A stretch of 64,000 bases of DNA, taken from Shewanella piezotolerans WP3 (lineage in GTDB: Bacteria > Pseudomonadota > Gammaproteobacteria > Enterobacterales > Shewanellaceae). A program made the translations under genes and the position numbers. Position 1 is the stretch's first letter, and every line of letters begins with the position of its first letter. The notes beneath the pieces were generated by a model. It was not told the origin of the DNA, searched no databases, and was given only the letters and a program-made list of their open reading frames with translations. The stretch covers positions 1,860,001 through 1,924,000 of the forward strand of contig NC_011566.1 in assembly GCF_000014885.1 (NCBI RefSeq). The letters run 5' to 3'. Below are positions 16,614-25,094 of the stretch, piece by piece.

Positions 16614-18770
16614 ATGCGAATCAATACTTTATTAGCTAAAAAGCCGTTATTGGCAATTGGCTTTGGCTTAGCGTTAGCAGGTTGCCAGACGCAATCTGTT
16701 GAAGAGTCTACAGCTGACACCCTCATACAAAACCAAGACAGCGTCGTAGAAACACTTCATGGCGTTCAGGTTGCAGATCCCTATCGCTATTTAGAAGTTG
16801 AGTCAGACAAGACTCATCAATGGGTAAAGCAACAACAACTAGATGGTAAAGCCTATTTATCAGCCATTGAAAATAAGCAAGCGATTGTAGACAGGATTAC
16901 AGAGTTGTGGAACTTTGAAAAGATTTCTGCACCGAATGAAAAGGGTAGTAATACTTTTTATTATCGTAATAACGGGCTGCAAGCACAGTCTGTTTTGTTT
17001 GTTAAAGGTGCGTCGGGTAATGAAAAGGTGTTACTCGACCCAAATACATTCTCGTCAGATGGCACCATCGCCCTTTCTGGTACATCGGTGAGTGACGACG
17101 GTAAAACATTGGCCTATGGCGTGTCAAAGTCAGGCTCGGATTGGCAGACGTGGCATTTAGTCGATATTGCTACAGGCAAGAAACTTAGCGATCAATTAGA
17201 TTGGATCAAGTTCTCTAGCGCGGTTTGGAACAGCGATAACACAGGCGTGTATTATGCTCGTTATGATGCTCCTGAAGGGGGGAACGCGCTTGCTGATGTT
17301 AACTTTAACCAAAAAGTATACTTCCATAAAATAGGTAGCAAGCAGTCTGAAGATACTTTGGTTTATGAAAGACCGCAAAACAAAGATTGGGGTTTTGGTA
17401 TTGAAGTGACGGATAAGGGCGATTATTTACTGCTTTATATCTCTCAAGGTACCGACAGTCGTAATCGTTTCTTCTATAAATCGCTTAAACAACCACAAGC
17501 AGAAGTGGTTGAGCTGATCCCTGATCTAGAAGCGGAATATAGTTTTATTGGCAATGATAAGTCAATATTCTACTTTAAGACTGATTACCATGCTCCCAAT
17601 GGTAAAGTGATTGCGATTGATGTGAACAACAGTGCTAAGGACAATTGGAAGACTATTGTTCCTGAGCTTAAAGATCCAATTAGCAATATTGCTATTGTTA
17701 ATGATCATATTGTGGTTAGTTATCTGCATGATGTTCTGGGCAAGCTGACTATTTACAGCATGAATGGCGATAAACGCCAAGATGTAAAACTGCCAGGAAA
17801 AGGTAAGGTTGCAGGCCCATACGGTAAGCGCAGTAAAGATTACTTCTATTACGTCTTTAATAGCTACACCCAGCCTCAAACGACCTACAAGTTTGATTTT
17901 AAGACGGGTGAGTCAACACTTTACTCTAAGCCTACCGTATCATTCGACCCTGATAACTACACCTCTGAGCAGGTCTTTTATACCAGTAAAGATGGTACAA
18001 AAGTGCCGATGATGATCTCTTACAAGAAAGGCATGAAGAAAGACGGTAATAACCCGACGCTTCTATATGCTTATGGCGGCTTTGCGATTTCATTAACACC
18101 TCGCTTTAGTCCTGCTAATATCGCTTGGATGGATATGGGCGGTGTTTATGCGGTGCCAAACTTACGTGGCGGCGCTGAGTATGGCGAAAGTTGGCATCAA
18201 GCGGGTATGTTCGATAAAAAACAGAATGTATTTGATGATTATTATGCCGCTGCTGAATACTTAATCGACCAGAACTATACTAATAGTACAAAGCTTGGCG
18301 CTTATGGTCGTAGTAACGGTGGTCTATTAATGGGGGCAGCGTTAACGCAGCGTCCTGAACTATTTGCGGCTGTTCTGCCTGCGGTAGGTGTTTTGGATAT
18401 GCTTAGATTCCAGAAGTTCACCATTGGTTGGGCATGGACGAGTGAGTATGGCAGTGCCGATAACGCAGAGCAGTTCCCTGCATTATATGCATACTCGCCG
18501 TATCACAATGTAACTGCTCAGTCTTATCCTGCTACTATGGTGATGACAGCGGATCACGATGACAGAGTTGTACCGCTGCATAGCTTTAAGTTTGGCGCCA
18601 TGATGCAAGAGAAGCAGCAAGGTGATGCGCCAGTGATTATGCGTATAGAGTCAAAAGCAGGTCACGGTGCAGGCAAACCGACTGCGATGAAGATTGATGA
18701 GTTTGCCGATATTTATAGTTTCCTATGGCACAACTTTGGCTTAAAAGTGCCAGCCAAAATTGCGCAATAG
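16614..18770 (+). CDS. Prolyl oligopeptidase family serine peptidase, lipoprotein
   Basis: 718 aa, S9A size. A lipoprotein signal ends LALAGC, so it is probably anchored in the periplasm. An N-terminal propeller (about 60-450) precedes the alpha/beta-hydrolase domain. Catalytic residues are visible: Ser in YGRSNGGLL (about 566), Asp in TADHDDRVVP (about 650) and His in KAGHGAGKP (about 683). NLRGGAEYGESWH is the usual S9 motif. It would cleave short proline-containing peptides. Confidence 0.93.
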   Translation: MRINTLLAKKPLLAIGFGLALAGCQTQSVEESTADTLIQNQDSVVETLHGVQVADPYRYLEVESDKTHQWVKQQQLDGKAYLSAIENKQAIVDRITELWNFEKISAPNEKGSNTFYYRNNGLQAQSVLFVKGASGNEKVLLDPNTFSSDGTIALSGTSVSDDGKTLAYGVSKSGSDWQTWHLVDIATGKKLSDQLDWIKFSSAVWNSDNTGVYYARYDAPEGGNALADVNFNQKVYFHKIGSKQSEDTLVYERPQNKDWGFGIEVTDKGDYLLLYISQGTDSRNRFFYKSLKQPQAEVVELIPDLEAEYSFIGNDKSIFYFKTDYHAPNGKVIAIDVNNSAKDNWKTIVPELKDPISNIAIVNDHIVVSYLHDVLGKLTIYSMNGDKRQDVKLPGKGKVAGPYGKRSKDYFYYVFNSYTQPQTTYKFDFKTGESTLYSKPTVSFDPDNYTSEQVFYTSKDGTKVPMMISYKKGMKKDGNNPTLLYAYGGFAISLTPRFSPANIAWMDMGGVYAVPNLRGGAEYGESWHQAGMFDKKQNVFDDYYAAAEYLIDQNYTNSTKLGAYGRSNGGLLMGAALTQRPELFAAVLPAVGVLDMLRFQKFTIGWAWTSEYGSADNAEQFPALYAYSPYHNVTAQSYPATMVMTADHDDRVVPLHSFKFGAMMQEKQQGDAPVIMRIESKAGHGAGKPTAMKIDEFADIYSFLWHNFGLKVPAKIAQ

Positions 18771-19072
18771 AGTGTAGATTACACTAATAAAAAAGGCAGC
18801 TTAAGCTGCCTTTTTTGTGCGCCAAATATGCTGCAATTAGGCAAAGCGCTCACTAAATTAATATCGCTCAAGCAGTGTCCATTTTAAGCCAGTGCATGCC
18901 CAGCGAGTGTGCATTTTTAACTCTTTCGAGTGCAGATGTAATAATCCCTTAAGATTATTAACAAAATTTTATGAAGATGGTTAAGGCTTATCACATATCG
19001 CCATTCACAATTGCATATTGGCTAGGTATAGTAGGCCTCTTATTTTGTCTCATTAATTGGCGATCTTATTTT
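18771..19072. other. Spacer between the peptidase and the Tol-Pal operon
   Basis: Apart from the terminator at 18788-18817 this 300-bp stretch shows no gene. It should contain the tol-pal operon promoter; AT-rich sequence around 18940-18975 is the likely place, but no clean -35/-10 pair stands out. Confidence 0.4.
18788..18817 (+). terminator. Terminator after the S9 peptidase
   Basis: The stem AAAAAGGCAGC/GCTGCCTTTTT has loop TTAA and runs into T6. Confidence 0.88.
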
Positions 19073-19471
19073 ATGTTTCGTTGGCCTATTTCCGTTTACT
19101 ACGAAGATACTGATGCCGGTGGTGTTGTTTACCACTCAAATTATTTGAAGTTTTTTGAGCGTGCTCGTACGGAGTGGTTGAGGTCAATGGGGGTCAGTCA
19201 AACAGCACTACTTGCTGATGATATTGCCTTTGTTGTGAAGCACGCAGCACTCGATTTTTGTAAAGCTGCGCGTTTTGAACAGAACCTTATGGTCGAAACC
19301 GAGGTCATACAACTTAAGAAAGCGTCGTTGACATTTAAACAGCGCTTAATTGATGAGCAGGGCGTTACGTATTGCGAGGCAGACATATTAGTGGCCTGTA
19401 TAGCATTATCACGTATGAGACCCAAAGCCATTCCCCTAAATATTGCCCAGGAGTTTAACGGTGGAAGCTGA
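19073..19471 (+). CDS. ybgC: Acyl-CoA thioesterase YbgC
   Basis: 132 aa from the ATG giving MFRWPISVYYEDTDAGG, matching YbgC/4HBT proteins. Longer in-frame starts add an unrelated hydrophobic leader. The hotdog-fold active site YYEDTDAGGVVYHSNYLKF contains the catalytic Asp. It hydrolyses acyl-CoA or acyl-ACP and is linked to phospholipid metabolism. It is the first gene of ybgC-tolQRAB-pal-cpoB and overlaps tolQ by 11 nt. The ribosome site is weak. Confidence 0.92.
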   Translation: MFRWPISVYYEDTDAGGVVYHSNYLKFFERARTEWLRSMGVSQTALLADDIAFVVKHAALDFCKAARFEQNLMVETEVIQLKKASLTFKQRLIDEQGVTYCEADILVACIALSRMRPKAIPLNIAQEFNGGS

Positions 19472-20150
19472 TATTTCGTTTATTGGATTATTTTTGCAAG
19501 CAAGTCTTTTAGTTAAGTTTGTTATGCTGACCTTGCTTAGTTTGTCTATTGCTTCTTGGGCGGTGATCCTTCAGCGTCGTAAGTTATTAACGGCAGCAAA
19601 AACTGAAGCACTTAAATTTGAAGATAAGTTTTGGTCTGGCGTTGATCTTAATAAACTTTACCAAGAGTTATCTGCCAGACAAGACCGCACTTCAGGTCTT
19701 GAAGCACTGTTTGTAACTGGCTTTAAAGAGTATGCCAGACTCAATAAGCTCAATGGTCGTGTCCCTGAAGCCGTAATGGACGGCAGTTACCGTGCAATGC
19801 GAGTGTCACTTTCAAGAGAGCTAGAAAAACTCGAAACACATTTACCACTGTTGGCTACCATTGGCTCAACCAGCCCGTATATAGGTTTGTTTGGGACTGT
19901 ATGGGGGATCATGAACTCCTTTATCGCTTTAGGCGCTGTTGAAAATGCTACATTAGCGATGGTAGCGCCAGGTATTGCTGAAGCCTTGATTGCAACCGCT
20001 ATGGGTCTATTTGCCGCTATTCCTGCCGTTATCGCGTATAACCGCTTCTCGACTCAAGTCGAAAAGATAGAGATGTCTTACGCTAACTTTATGGAAGAGT
20101 TCTCTAGCATTTTGCACCGCCAAGCATATAGCGAGAAGGAACAGGCATAA
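19461..20150 (+). CDS. tolQ: Tol-Pal system protein TolQ
   Basis: 229 aa. The GTG start is set by AGGAG 7 nt upstream; a TTG further up would extend it by 6 residues. It is an inner-membrane proton-channel subunit, ExbB/MotA type, with three membrane helices (about 14-36, 130-155 and 165-190), including the conserved TSPYIGLFGTVWGIMNSF and GIAEALIATAMGLFAAIPAV segments. With TolR it energises TolA for outer-membrane constriction during division. It overlaps ybgC and is coupled to tolR by TAATG. Confidence 0.96.
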   Translation: MEADISFIGLFLQASLLVKFVMLTLLSLSIASWAVILQRRKLLTAAKTEALKFEDKFWSGVDLNKLYQELSARQDRTSGLEALFVTGFKEYARLNKLNGRVPEAVMDGSYRAMRVSLSRELEKLETHLPLLATIGSTSPYIGLFGTVWGIMNSFIALGAVENATLAMVAPGIAEALIATAMGLFAAIPAVIAYNRFSTQVEKIEMSYANFMEEFSSILHRQAYSEKEQA

Positions 20151-20587
20151 TGCATCAAGGCTACCAAAGGAAGCGCCGTCGCCCGGTTGCTGAAATTAAT
20201 GTGGTGCCCTATATCGATGTGATGTTGGTACTGTTGATTATCTTCATGGTGACAGCGCCAATAGTCACTCAGGGGGTTAAGGTCGATCTACCTCAAGGTG
20301 CTGCTGAATCATTACCTGCTGATAGCAAACCACCCGTTGTAGCGTCAATTGATGCCATGGGCGAGTACTATTTAGATGTAGGGAGTTCGAGCACTAAAGA
20401 GGTTCTTGAACTGGACGAAGTTGCGATTAGGGTGGGGGCAATTATTCAATTAGAGCCTGAACGTCCTGTGGTTGTCAAAGCCGACCGTTCAATCCCCTAT
20501 GAGAAAGTGATCCAGTTAATGGTGACACTGCAAGGCGCGGGCGTGCCGTCTGTTGGATTGATGACCGATTCGCCGGAGGATAAGTAG
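20150..20587 (+). CDS. tolR: Tol-Pal system protein TolR
   Basis: 145 aa. It has one N-terminal membrane helix with the essential channel aspartate (D23 in VPYIDVMLVLLIIFM) and a periplasmic ExbD-like domain ending in VQLMVTLQGAGVPSVGLMT-type sequence. It is the partner of TolQ in proton-driven TolA energisation. It overlaps tolQ by one base at the start and tolA by one base at the end. Confidence 0.96.
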   Translation: MHQGYQRKRRRPVAEINVVPYIDVMLVLLIIFMVTAPIVTQGVKVDLPQGAAESLPADSKPPVVASIDAMGEYYLDVGSSSTKEVLELDEVAIRVGAIIQLEPERPVVVKADRSIPYEKVIQLMVTLQGAGVPSVGLMTDSPEDK

Positions 20588-21522
20588 TGGCGGCTAAATC
20601 AGAATTAACTATTCCAGTGTCAATTTCAGCTGGAATTCATATTGGCGTGATAGTTATCTTAGCCCTAGGCGTTGATTTTTCAGAAAAACCCAAGCCACAG
20701 CCTCAAGCAAGCGCGCCAGCGGTACAAGCGGTGGTTGTTGACCAACAAAAAGTGGCTGAGCACGTTGAAAAGCTAAAAGCACAGAAACGTGAAGCGGAGC
20801 GAAAAGAAAAAGCGCGCCAAGATGATGCTGATAGACGTGTCCGGGAAGCGCGTAAAGAGCGCGAACGTGAACAGAATCGTATTAAAAAGCTAGAGCAAGA
20901 GCGAAAGCAAAAAGAGATTGAAACTCGAAATGCTAACGATGCAGCCAAAGCTGCACAATTGAAGCAGAAGCAGGAAAAAGAGAAAGCAGCTAAAGCTGAA
21001 GCTGATCGTAAGCAAAAGGAAAAAGAGCGCAAAGCATCTGAGGAAGCTGCAAAAAAAGCGGCAGACAAGCGTAAAGCCGAGGAGGCCGCAGCCTTAAAAG
21101 CGGAAAATGAACGTAAGCGTAAGGCTGAAGCAGAACGTAAACGCAAAGCTGAAGAGCAAGCTCGCCGTGAACAGGAGAAGATGATGCAAGAAGCTTTAGC
21201 TGCTGAGCAAGCAGCGCTTTCACAGACTCGTAATAAAGCTGTGATGAGTGAAGTTCAGCGTTATACCTCGATGATCAGAGCGACCATTCAACGTAACTTA
21301 GTTGTCGATGAATCTATGCGAGGTAAAAGTTGTCGAGTCTTTATTCGCTTAGCAAATGATGGTTTTGTAACTGCGAGTAAAATCTTGGATGGCGATAGCG
21401 TCGTATGTCGAGCGACGAAAGCTGCGATTAATAAAGCAGGGCGTCTACCTGTTTCAAATGAGCCAGATGTATATAACAAGCTAAAAGAAATCAATTTAAC
21501 AGTTCAACCCGAGTTCAATTAA
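20587..21522 (+). CDS. tolA: Tol-Pal system protein TolA
   Basis: 311 aa with a GTG start overlapping the tolR stop. A membrane helix lies at about residues 10-28. A long Lys/Glu/Ala/Arg-rich helical stalk spans about 50-215. A globular TolAIII domain follows (about 215-311), with SCRVFIRLANDGFVTASKIL and a Cys pair. It spans the periplasm to link the TolQR motor to Pal and TolB. The stalk is low-complexity, so it gives long spurious reverse reading frames. Confidence 0.95.
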   Translation: MAAKSELTIPVSISAGIHIGVIVILALGVDFSEKPKPQPQASAPAVQAVVVDQQKVAEHVEKLKAQKREAERKEKARQDDADRRVREARKEREREQNRIKKLEQERKQKEIETRNANDAAKAAQLKQKQEKEKAAKAEADRKQKEKERKASEEAAKKAADKRKAEEAAALKAENERKRKAEAERKRKAEEQARREQEKMMQEALAAEQAALSQTRNKAVMSEVQRYTSMIRATIQRNLVVDESMRGKSCRVFIRLANDGFVTASKILDGDSVVCRATKAAINKAGRLPVSNEPDVYNKLKEINLTVQPEFN

Positions 21523-21531
21523 AGGAATCAC

Positions 21532-22860
21532 ATGAAGATTTTGGGGAAATGGTTACTCGCTAGCCTACTTATTTGCAGTATGCCTGCAAAAGCTGCATTG
21601 GATATTGTGATCACCGAAGGTGTTGATGCTGCAAGACCTATTGCCGTTGTGCCTTTTGTTTGGCAAGGCACGGGTCCCATGCCGTCGCAAATATCGGATG
21701 TGGTAATGTCTGATCTTGCTCGCAGCGGCACATTTAGTCCATCAGATGAGCTAAGCTTGCCACAACGTAATATCAGTACCTTGGCCCAATTTGACGCGAA
21801 AGCGTGGATGGCGCAACCTGCAGAAGCTGTAGTGATGGGCTCAATTAAGCCTTATGGTGCAGATAAGTATTTAGTCAGTTTTCAGTTAATTGACCTTGTC
21901 AAAGCGCAATTACAATCAGGTGCAGGGCCTCAAGCGGCTAACGATTTAGTGATTGATAGTCGTGAGACTGTCATTAGTGCCGCTCAGTTTCGTCAGTACG
22001 GTCACCGTATTAGTGATGTAGTTTATGAAAAGTTAACTGGTATTCGCGGTGCTTTTCTTACTCGTATAGCTTATGTTGTTGTTAAGCATGGCGAAAAATC
22101 ACCATATCAGTTGATGATCTCTGATTACGATGGCTACAATGAACAGATGTTATTACGCTCTCCTGAGCCTTTGATGTCTCCGTCATGGTCGCCAGATGGG
22201 CAGCAACTTGCTTACGTTAGTTTTGAAAACCGTAAAGCAGAAGTGTTTGTGCAGAACATTTATACTCAAGCACGTAAGAAAGTCACTAGTTTTAATGGTA
22301 TAAATGGGGCGCCAGTATTTTCACCAGACGGTAAAAAGCTAGCACTGACATTATCAAAAGATGGTCAGCCTGATATTTACGTAGTTGATATCGCAACCAG
22401 CGCATTGAAACGAGTGACAAACCATTACTCAATTGATACCGAGCCATCTTGGTTTCCAGACGGTAAGTCATTGCTGTTGACATCTGAGCGTGGTGGACGC
22501 CCGCAGCTGTATCGTGTGTTTTTGGACTCAGGTAAAATTTCTCGCTTAACCTTTGAAGGTGAGTGGAACTTAGGCGGGTCAATCGCACCCGATGGGCGCA
22601 GTATAGTTTTTGTAAATCGCACTAATGGTAAATTCAATATCGCAAGAATGGACCTTGAAACACGATTTATGCAGGTTTTGACGAGTACTAGACTCGACGA
22701 ATCTCCAAGCCTAGCACCAAACGGTACTATGGTTATTTACGGAACAACGTACCAAGGTAAACAGGTATTAGCGGCGGTTTCTATGGATGGACGATTTAAG
22801 GCCAGATTACCCGTCGGTCAAGGTGAAGTGAAATCACCTTCTTGGTCACCATTTCTCTAA
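21532..22860 (+). CDS. tolB: Tol-Pal system protein TolB
   Basis: 442 aa. The signal peptide ends MPAKAALDI. The N-terminal domain is about 25-165; a six-bladed propeller follows, with repeated SWSPDGQ/FSPDGKK/SWFPDGKS blade motifs. It is a periplasmic protein that binds Pal and the TolA C-terminus. It lies 9 bp after tolA with AAAGGA as ribosome site. Confidence 0.97.
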   Translation: MKILGKWLLASLLICSMPAKAALDIVITEGVDAARPIAVVPFVWQGTGPMPSQISDVVMSDLARSGTFSPSDELSLPQRNISTLAQFDAKAWMAQPAEAVVMGSIKPYGADKYLVSFQLIDLVKAQLQSGAGPQAANDLVIDSRETVISAAQFRQYGHRISDVVYEKLTGIRGAFLTRIAYVVVKHGEKSPYQLMISDYDGYNEQMLLRSPEPLMSPSWSPDGQQLAYVSFENRKAEVFVQNIYTQARKKVTSFNGINGAPVFSPDGKKLALTLSKDGQPDIYVVDIATSALKRVTNHYSIDTEPSWFPDGKSLLLTSERGGRPQLYRVFLDSGKISRLTFEGEWNLGGSIAPDGRSIVFVNRTNGKFNIARMDLETRFMQVLTSTRLDESPSLAPNGTMVIYGTTYQGKQVLAAVSMDGRFKARLPVGQGEVKSPSWSPFL

Positions 22861-22883
22861 CTATAAAGATTAAGGATTTTAAA

Positions 22884-23420
22884 ATGGATCTGAATAAGCT
22901 ATTTAAAGCCATGTTAGTCGTACTTCCTATTATGGCTATCAGTGCCTGTAGCTCGACTTCTGAGTCTGAAACAGATGCAACTAGCTCTACTGAATCATCT
23001 ACAACGGGTTCTGCTAATAATGGCGTTGAAACAGGTGGTGTAGCACCCGTATTAACCCCCGCTGAACAGCAGCAACTTAAGTTTCAAGAGTTAAGAAAAG
23101 AACACATCATCTATTTTGATTTTGATCGTAGTTCAGTTTCTCAGCAATTTGCTGAAGTGTTAGAAGCTCATGGTGATTATCTTGTAGAGCACCCAAATGT
23201 TCGAGTGATGATTGAAGGCCATGCGGATGAGCGTGGAACACCTGAATACAACATCGCTCTAGGTGAGCGACGTGCTAAAGCGGTAGCTAAGTACCTACAA
23301 GGTATGGGCGTACAGCCGAGCCAAATGAGCGTTGTAAGCTACGGTGAAGAGAAGCCGATGGATCTATCTCGCACTGATGATGGTTTTGCTAAAAACCGTC
23401 GTGCAGTACTTGTATACTAA
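22884..23420 (+). CDS. pal: Peptidoglycan-associated lipoprotein Pal
   Basis: 178 aa from the ATG with TAAGGA upstream; an earlier in-frame GTG overlaps tolB and would spoil the signal. The lipobox ISAC puts the lipid on C22. A Ser/Thr-rich linker (23-60) precedes the OmpA-like domain with IYFDFDRSSV, EGHADERGTPEYNIALGERRA and the closing NRRAVLVY. It is an outer-membrane lipoprotein binding peptidoglycan and TolB. Confidence 0.97.
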   Translation: MDLNKLFKAMLVVLPIMAISACSSTSESETDATSSTESSTTGSANNGVETGGVAPVLTPAEQQQLKFQELRKEHIIYFDFDRSSVSQQFAEVLEAHGDYLVEHPNVRVMIEGHADERGTPEYNIALGERRAKAVAKYLQGMGVQPSQMSVVSYGEEKPMDLSRTDDGFAKNRRAVLVY

Positions 23421-23442
23421 TTTTAGGTAAAAGGTTTACCCT

Positions 23443-24165
23443 ATGAAATACGCCGTGATATCAGCGGCAATCATCCTAGCAGGTGCAGCGCATGCTGCAC
23501 CTGCTCCTGTTGAGGATGTTGCTGGTGGCTCTTCAGACGACAGAGTGGCTCGTCTAGAGCGAATTGTAAAAGCAAAACAGCAAACTGAATTTGCTATGCA
23601 ACAACGCTTAGAAGCGTTGCAGCAAGAAGTCCTCGATTTGCGTGGATTAAGTGAACAGCAGTCTTATCAAATAGAACAGATGCTACAAAGGCAGCGTCAG
23701 CTCTATGAAGATATTGCTAATATCTCAAGTAAGCCAGCAGCAGCGGTGAGCAGACCAAGCAGCAATAGCGCCACAGCGGCAAGTTCAACGTTGGGCGAAA
23801 CAGCCAGTTATGAACAAGCTGTAAATTTAGTGCTTAAAGAGAAGAAGTACGAAGCCGCTATTCCAGCTTTTGCTCAATTTATCGAAAGTTATCCTGATTC
23901 AAGCTATGCACCTAATGCAAATTACTGGTTAGGGCAGCTACTCTATAATAAGAGTGAGTTTGTTGGAGCCACTAAAGCTTTTACTACAGTTGTTGATAAA
24001 TTCAAGGATTCAGGTAAGCGTGGCGAGAGTTTAGTCAAGCTTGGTATGATTTCAGAAAAGACTGGTGATAAAGCCAAAGCTAAAGCTTATTACCAAAAAG
24101 TTGTGAAGGAGTATGCTAATAGCGCAGCAGCCCGTATTGCACAGCAGCAACTTTCAGCACTTTGA
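23443..24165 (+). CDS. cpoB: Cell division coordinator CpoB (YbgF)
   Basis: 240 aa. The signal peptide ends AAHAAPAP. A coiled coil (about 35-90, ARLERIVKAKQQTEFAMQ and onward) is followed by a Ser/Ala linker and three TPR-like repeats (EQAVNLVLKEKKYEAAIPAF, NYWLGQLLYNKSEF, KLGMISEKTGDKAKA). It acts in the periplasm to couple peptidoglycan synthesis with Tol-driven constriction. It is the last gene of the operon, 22 bp after pal. Confidence 0.95.
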   Translation: MKYAVISAAIILAGAAHAAPAPVEDVAGGSSDDRVARLERIVKAKQQTEFAMQQRLEALQQEVLDLRGLSEQQSYQIEQMLQRQRQLYEDIANISSKPAAAVSRPSSNSATAASSTLGETASYEQAVNLVLKEKKYEAAIPAFAQFIESYPDSSYAPNANYWLGQLLYNKSEFVGATKAFTTVVDKFKDSGKRGESLVKLGMISEKTGDKAKAKAYYQKVVKEYANSAAARIAQQQLSAL

Positions 24166-24236
24166 TTGCGATTTATTCAAAAAACAATCTCTTAGACTGT
24201 TTTTCATGCAAACGATGAAAAATGGGAAATTTGCAC

Positions 24237-24264
24237 TTGCATGAGCAAATGAAAAAGGTATTAT
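24237..24264 (+). promoter_or_regulatory. Promoter of the tRNA-Lys array, stringent type
   Basis: TTGCAT (24237-24242), a 16-bp spacer and TATTAT (24259-24264) are followed by the GC-rich discriminator GGCGCCC, typical of stable-RNA promoters. It lies about 95 bp before the first tRNA. Confidence 0.6.
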
Positions 24265-24358
24265 AGGCGCCCTCAGAGAGACAGAGTCTTTCGGAGGGTA
24301 TCTAAACGAATTATTTGGTCTGACTAAATAAAACGAAATGATACTAGCAAAACCAGAT

Positions 24359-24434
24359 GGGTCGTTAGCTCAGTTGGTAGAGCAGTTGGCTTTTAACCAA
24401 TTGGTCGAAGGTTCGAATCCTTCACGACCCACCA
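24359..24434 (+). tRNA. tRNA-Lys (UUU), copy 1
   Basis: 76 nt including CCA. The acceptor GGGTCGT pairs with ACGACCC; the D-arm AGCTCAGTTGGTAGAGCA, anticodon loop CTTTTAA with anticodon TTT, and T-arm AGGTTCGAATCCTT are all intact. Confidence 0.95.
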
Positions 24435-24470
24435 CTTCTCCTGGTGGTAAAAATGGAGTAGGTAGAGATA

Positions 24471-24563
24471 GGTTGGTTCAGTTGATGTTTTGAATAAGAG
24501 CACAGTTGCCTTTACTCTTAACTACCACATAGGTTGAAGGTTCGAATCCTTCACGACCCACCA
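24471..24563 (+). pseudogene. Insertion-bearing tRNA-Lys-like 93-mer (copy 2)
   Basis: The 3' part (AGGTTCGAATCCTTCACG, then ACCCACCA) is an intact T-arm and acceptor 3' strand with CCA. The 5' part matches tRNA-Lys only loosely, with extra bases after the D-loop and in the anticodon arm. The 5' acceptor strand does not pair properly. The same 93-nt form recurs 381 bp downstream. Confidence 0.65.
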
Positions 24564-24620
24564 CTTTCTGAGGTGGATTTGTTTCAAAACAAATGAAATC
24601 AGAAAATGTAATACCAGTAA

Positions 24621-24696
24621 GGGCTGTTAGCTCAGTTGGTAGAGCAGTTGGCTTTTAACCAATTGGTCGAAGGTTCGAATCCTTCACAGCCCACCA
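24621..24696 (+). tRNA. tRNA-Lys (UUU), copy 3
   Basis: 76 nt with CCA. It is identical to copy 1 except for a compensated acceptor pair: GGGCTGT pairs with ACAGCCC. The paired change shows it is under structural selection and functional. Confidence 0.95.
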
Positions 24697-24739
24697 CTTA
24701 TTCTACAGGTGGAAAAACAAGTAGAAGCATCACCAAGAT

Positions 24740-24815
24740 GGGTCGTTAGCTCAGTTGGTAGAGCAGTTGGCTTTTAACCAATTGGTCGAAGGTTCGAATC
24801 CTTCACGACCCACCA
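24740..24815 (+). tRNA. tRNA-Lys (UUU), copy 4
   Basis: 76 nt with CCA, identical to copy 1, lying exactly 381 bp downstream of it with matching flanks. It arose by tandem duplication of the array unit. Confidence 0.95.
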
Positions 24816-24851
24816 CTTCTCCTGGTGGTAAAAATGGAGTAGGTAGAGATA

Positions 24852-24944
24852 GGTTAGTTCAGTTGATGCTTTGAATATGAGCACAGTTGGCTTTACTCTT
24901 AACTACCACATTGGTCGAAGGTTCGAACCCTTCACGACCCACCG
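24852..24944 (+). pseudogene. Insertion-bearing tRNA-Lys-like 93-mer (copy 5)
   Basis: The counterpart of copy 2, 381 bp downstream. It contains AGTTGGCTTT, an extra ACTC, TTAAC, then CATTGGTCGAAGG and an intact T-arm. It ends ACCG in place of ACCA. Confidence 0.65.
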
Positions 24945-25031
24945 CTTCTTATTGATCCTGCAACACTTCTTAGATAATACTTTTGCATTAAGATTGCTTA
25001 GCATCAGAACAGTGTGTCTGCTTGAGAACAA

Positions 25032-25094
25032 TAGCAGTTGGCTGGCTCTTGTTAGCAAGCAATTGGTCGAAGGTTTGGATCCTTCTCAGCCCAT
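25032..25094 (+). pseudogene. Decayed tRNA-Lys fragment (copy 6)
   Basis: AGCAGTTGGCT, AATTGGTCGAAGG and CAGCCCAT remain, but the T-arm is mutated and no 5' acceptor strand is visible. It sits where the duplicate of copy 3 would be expected. Confidence 0.6.

Noticed and set aside
20703..21146. Long open frames on the minus strand inside tolA
   Set aside because: They mirror the Lys/Glu/Ala-rich coiled-coil codons of TolA and give low-complexity Ser/Leu/Ala/Phe translations without a ribosome site.
24359..24944. CRISPR-like regular repeats
   Set aside because: The repeats are tRNA-Lys genes with CCA ends, and the periodicity comes from a 381-bp duplication, not from short repeats with unique spacers.
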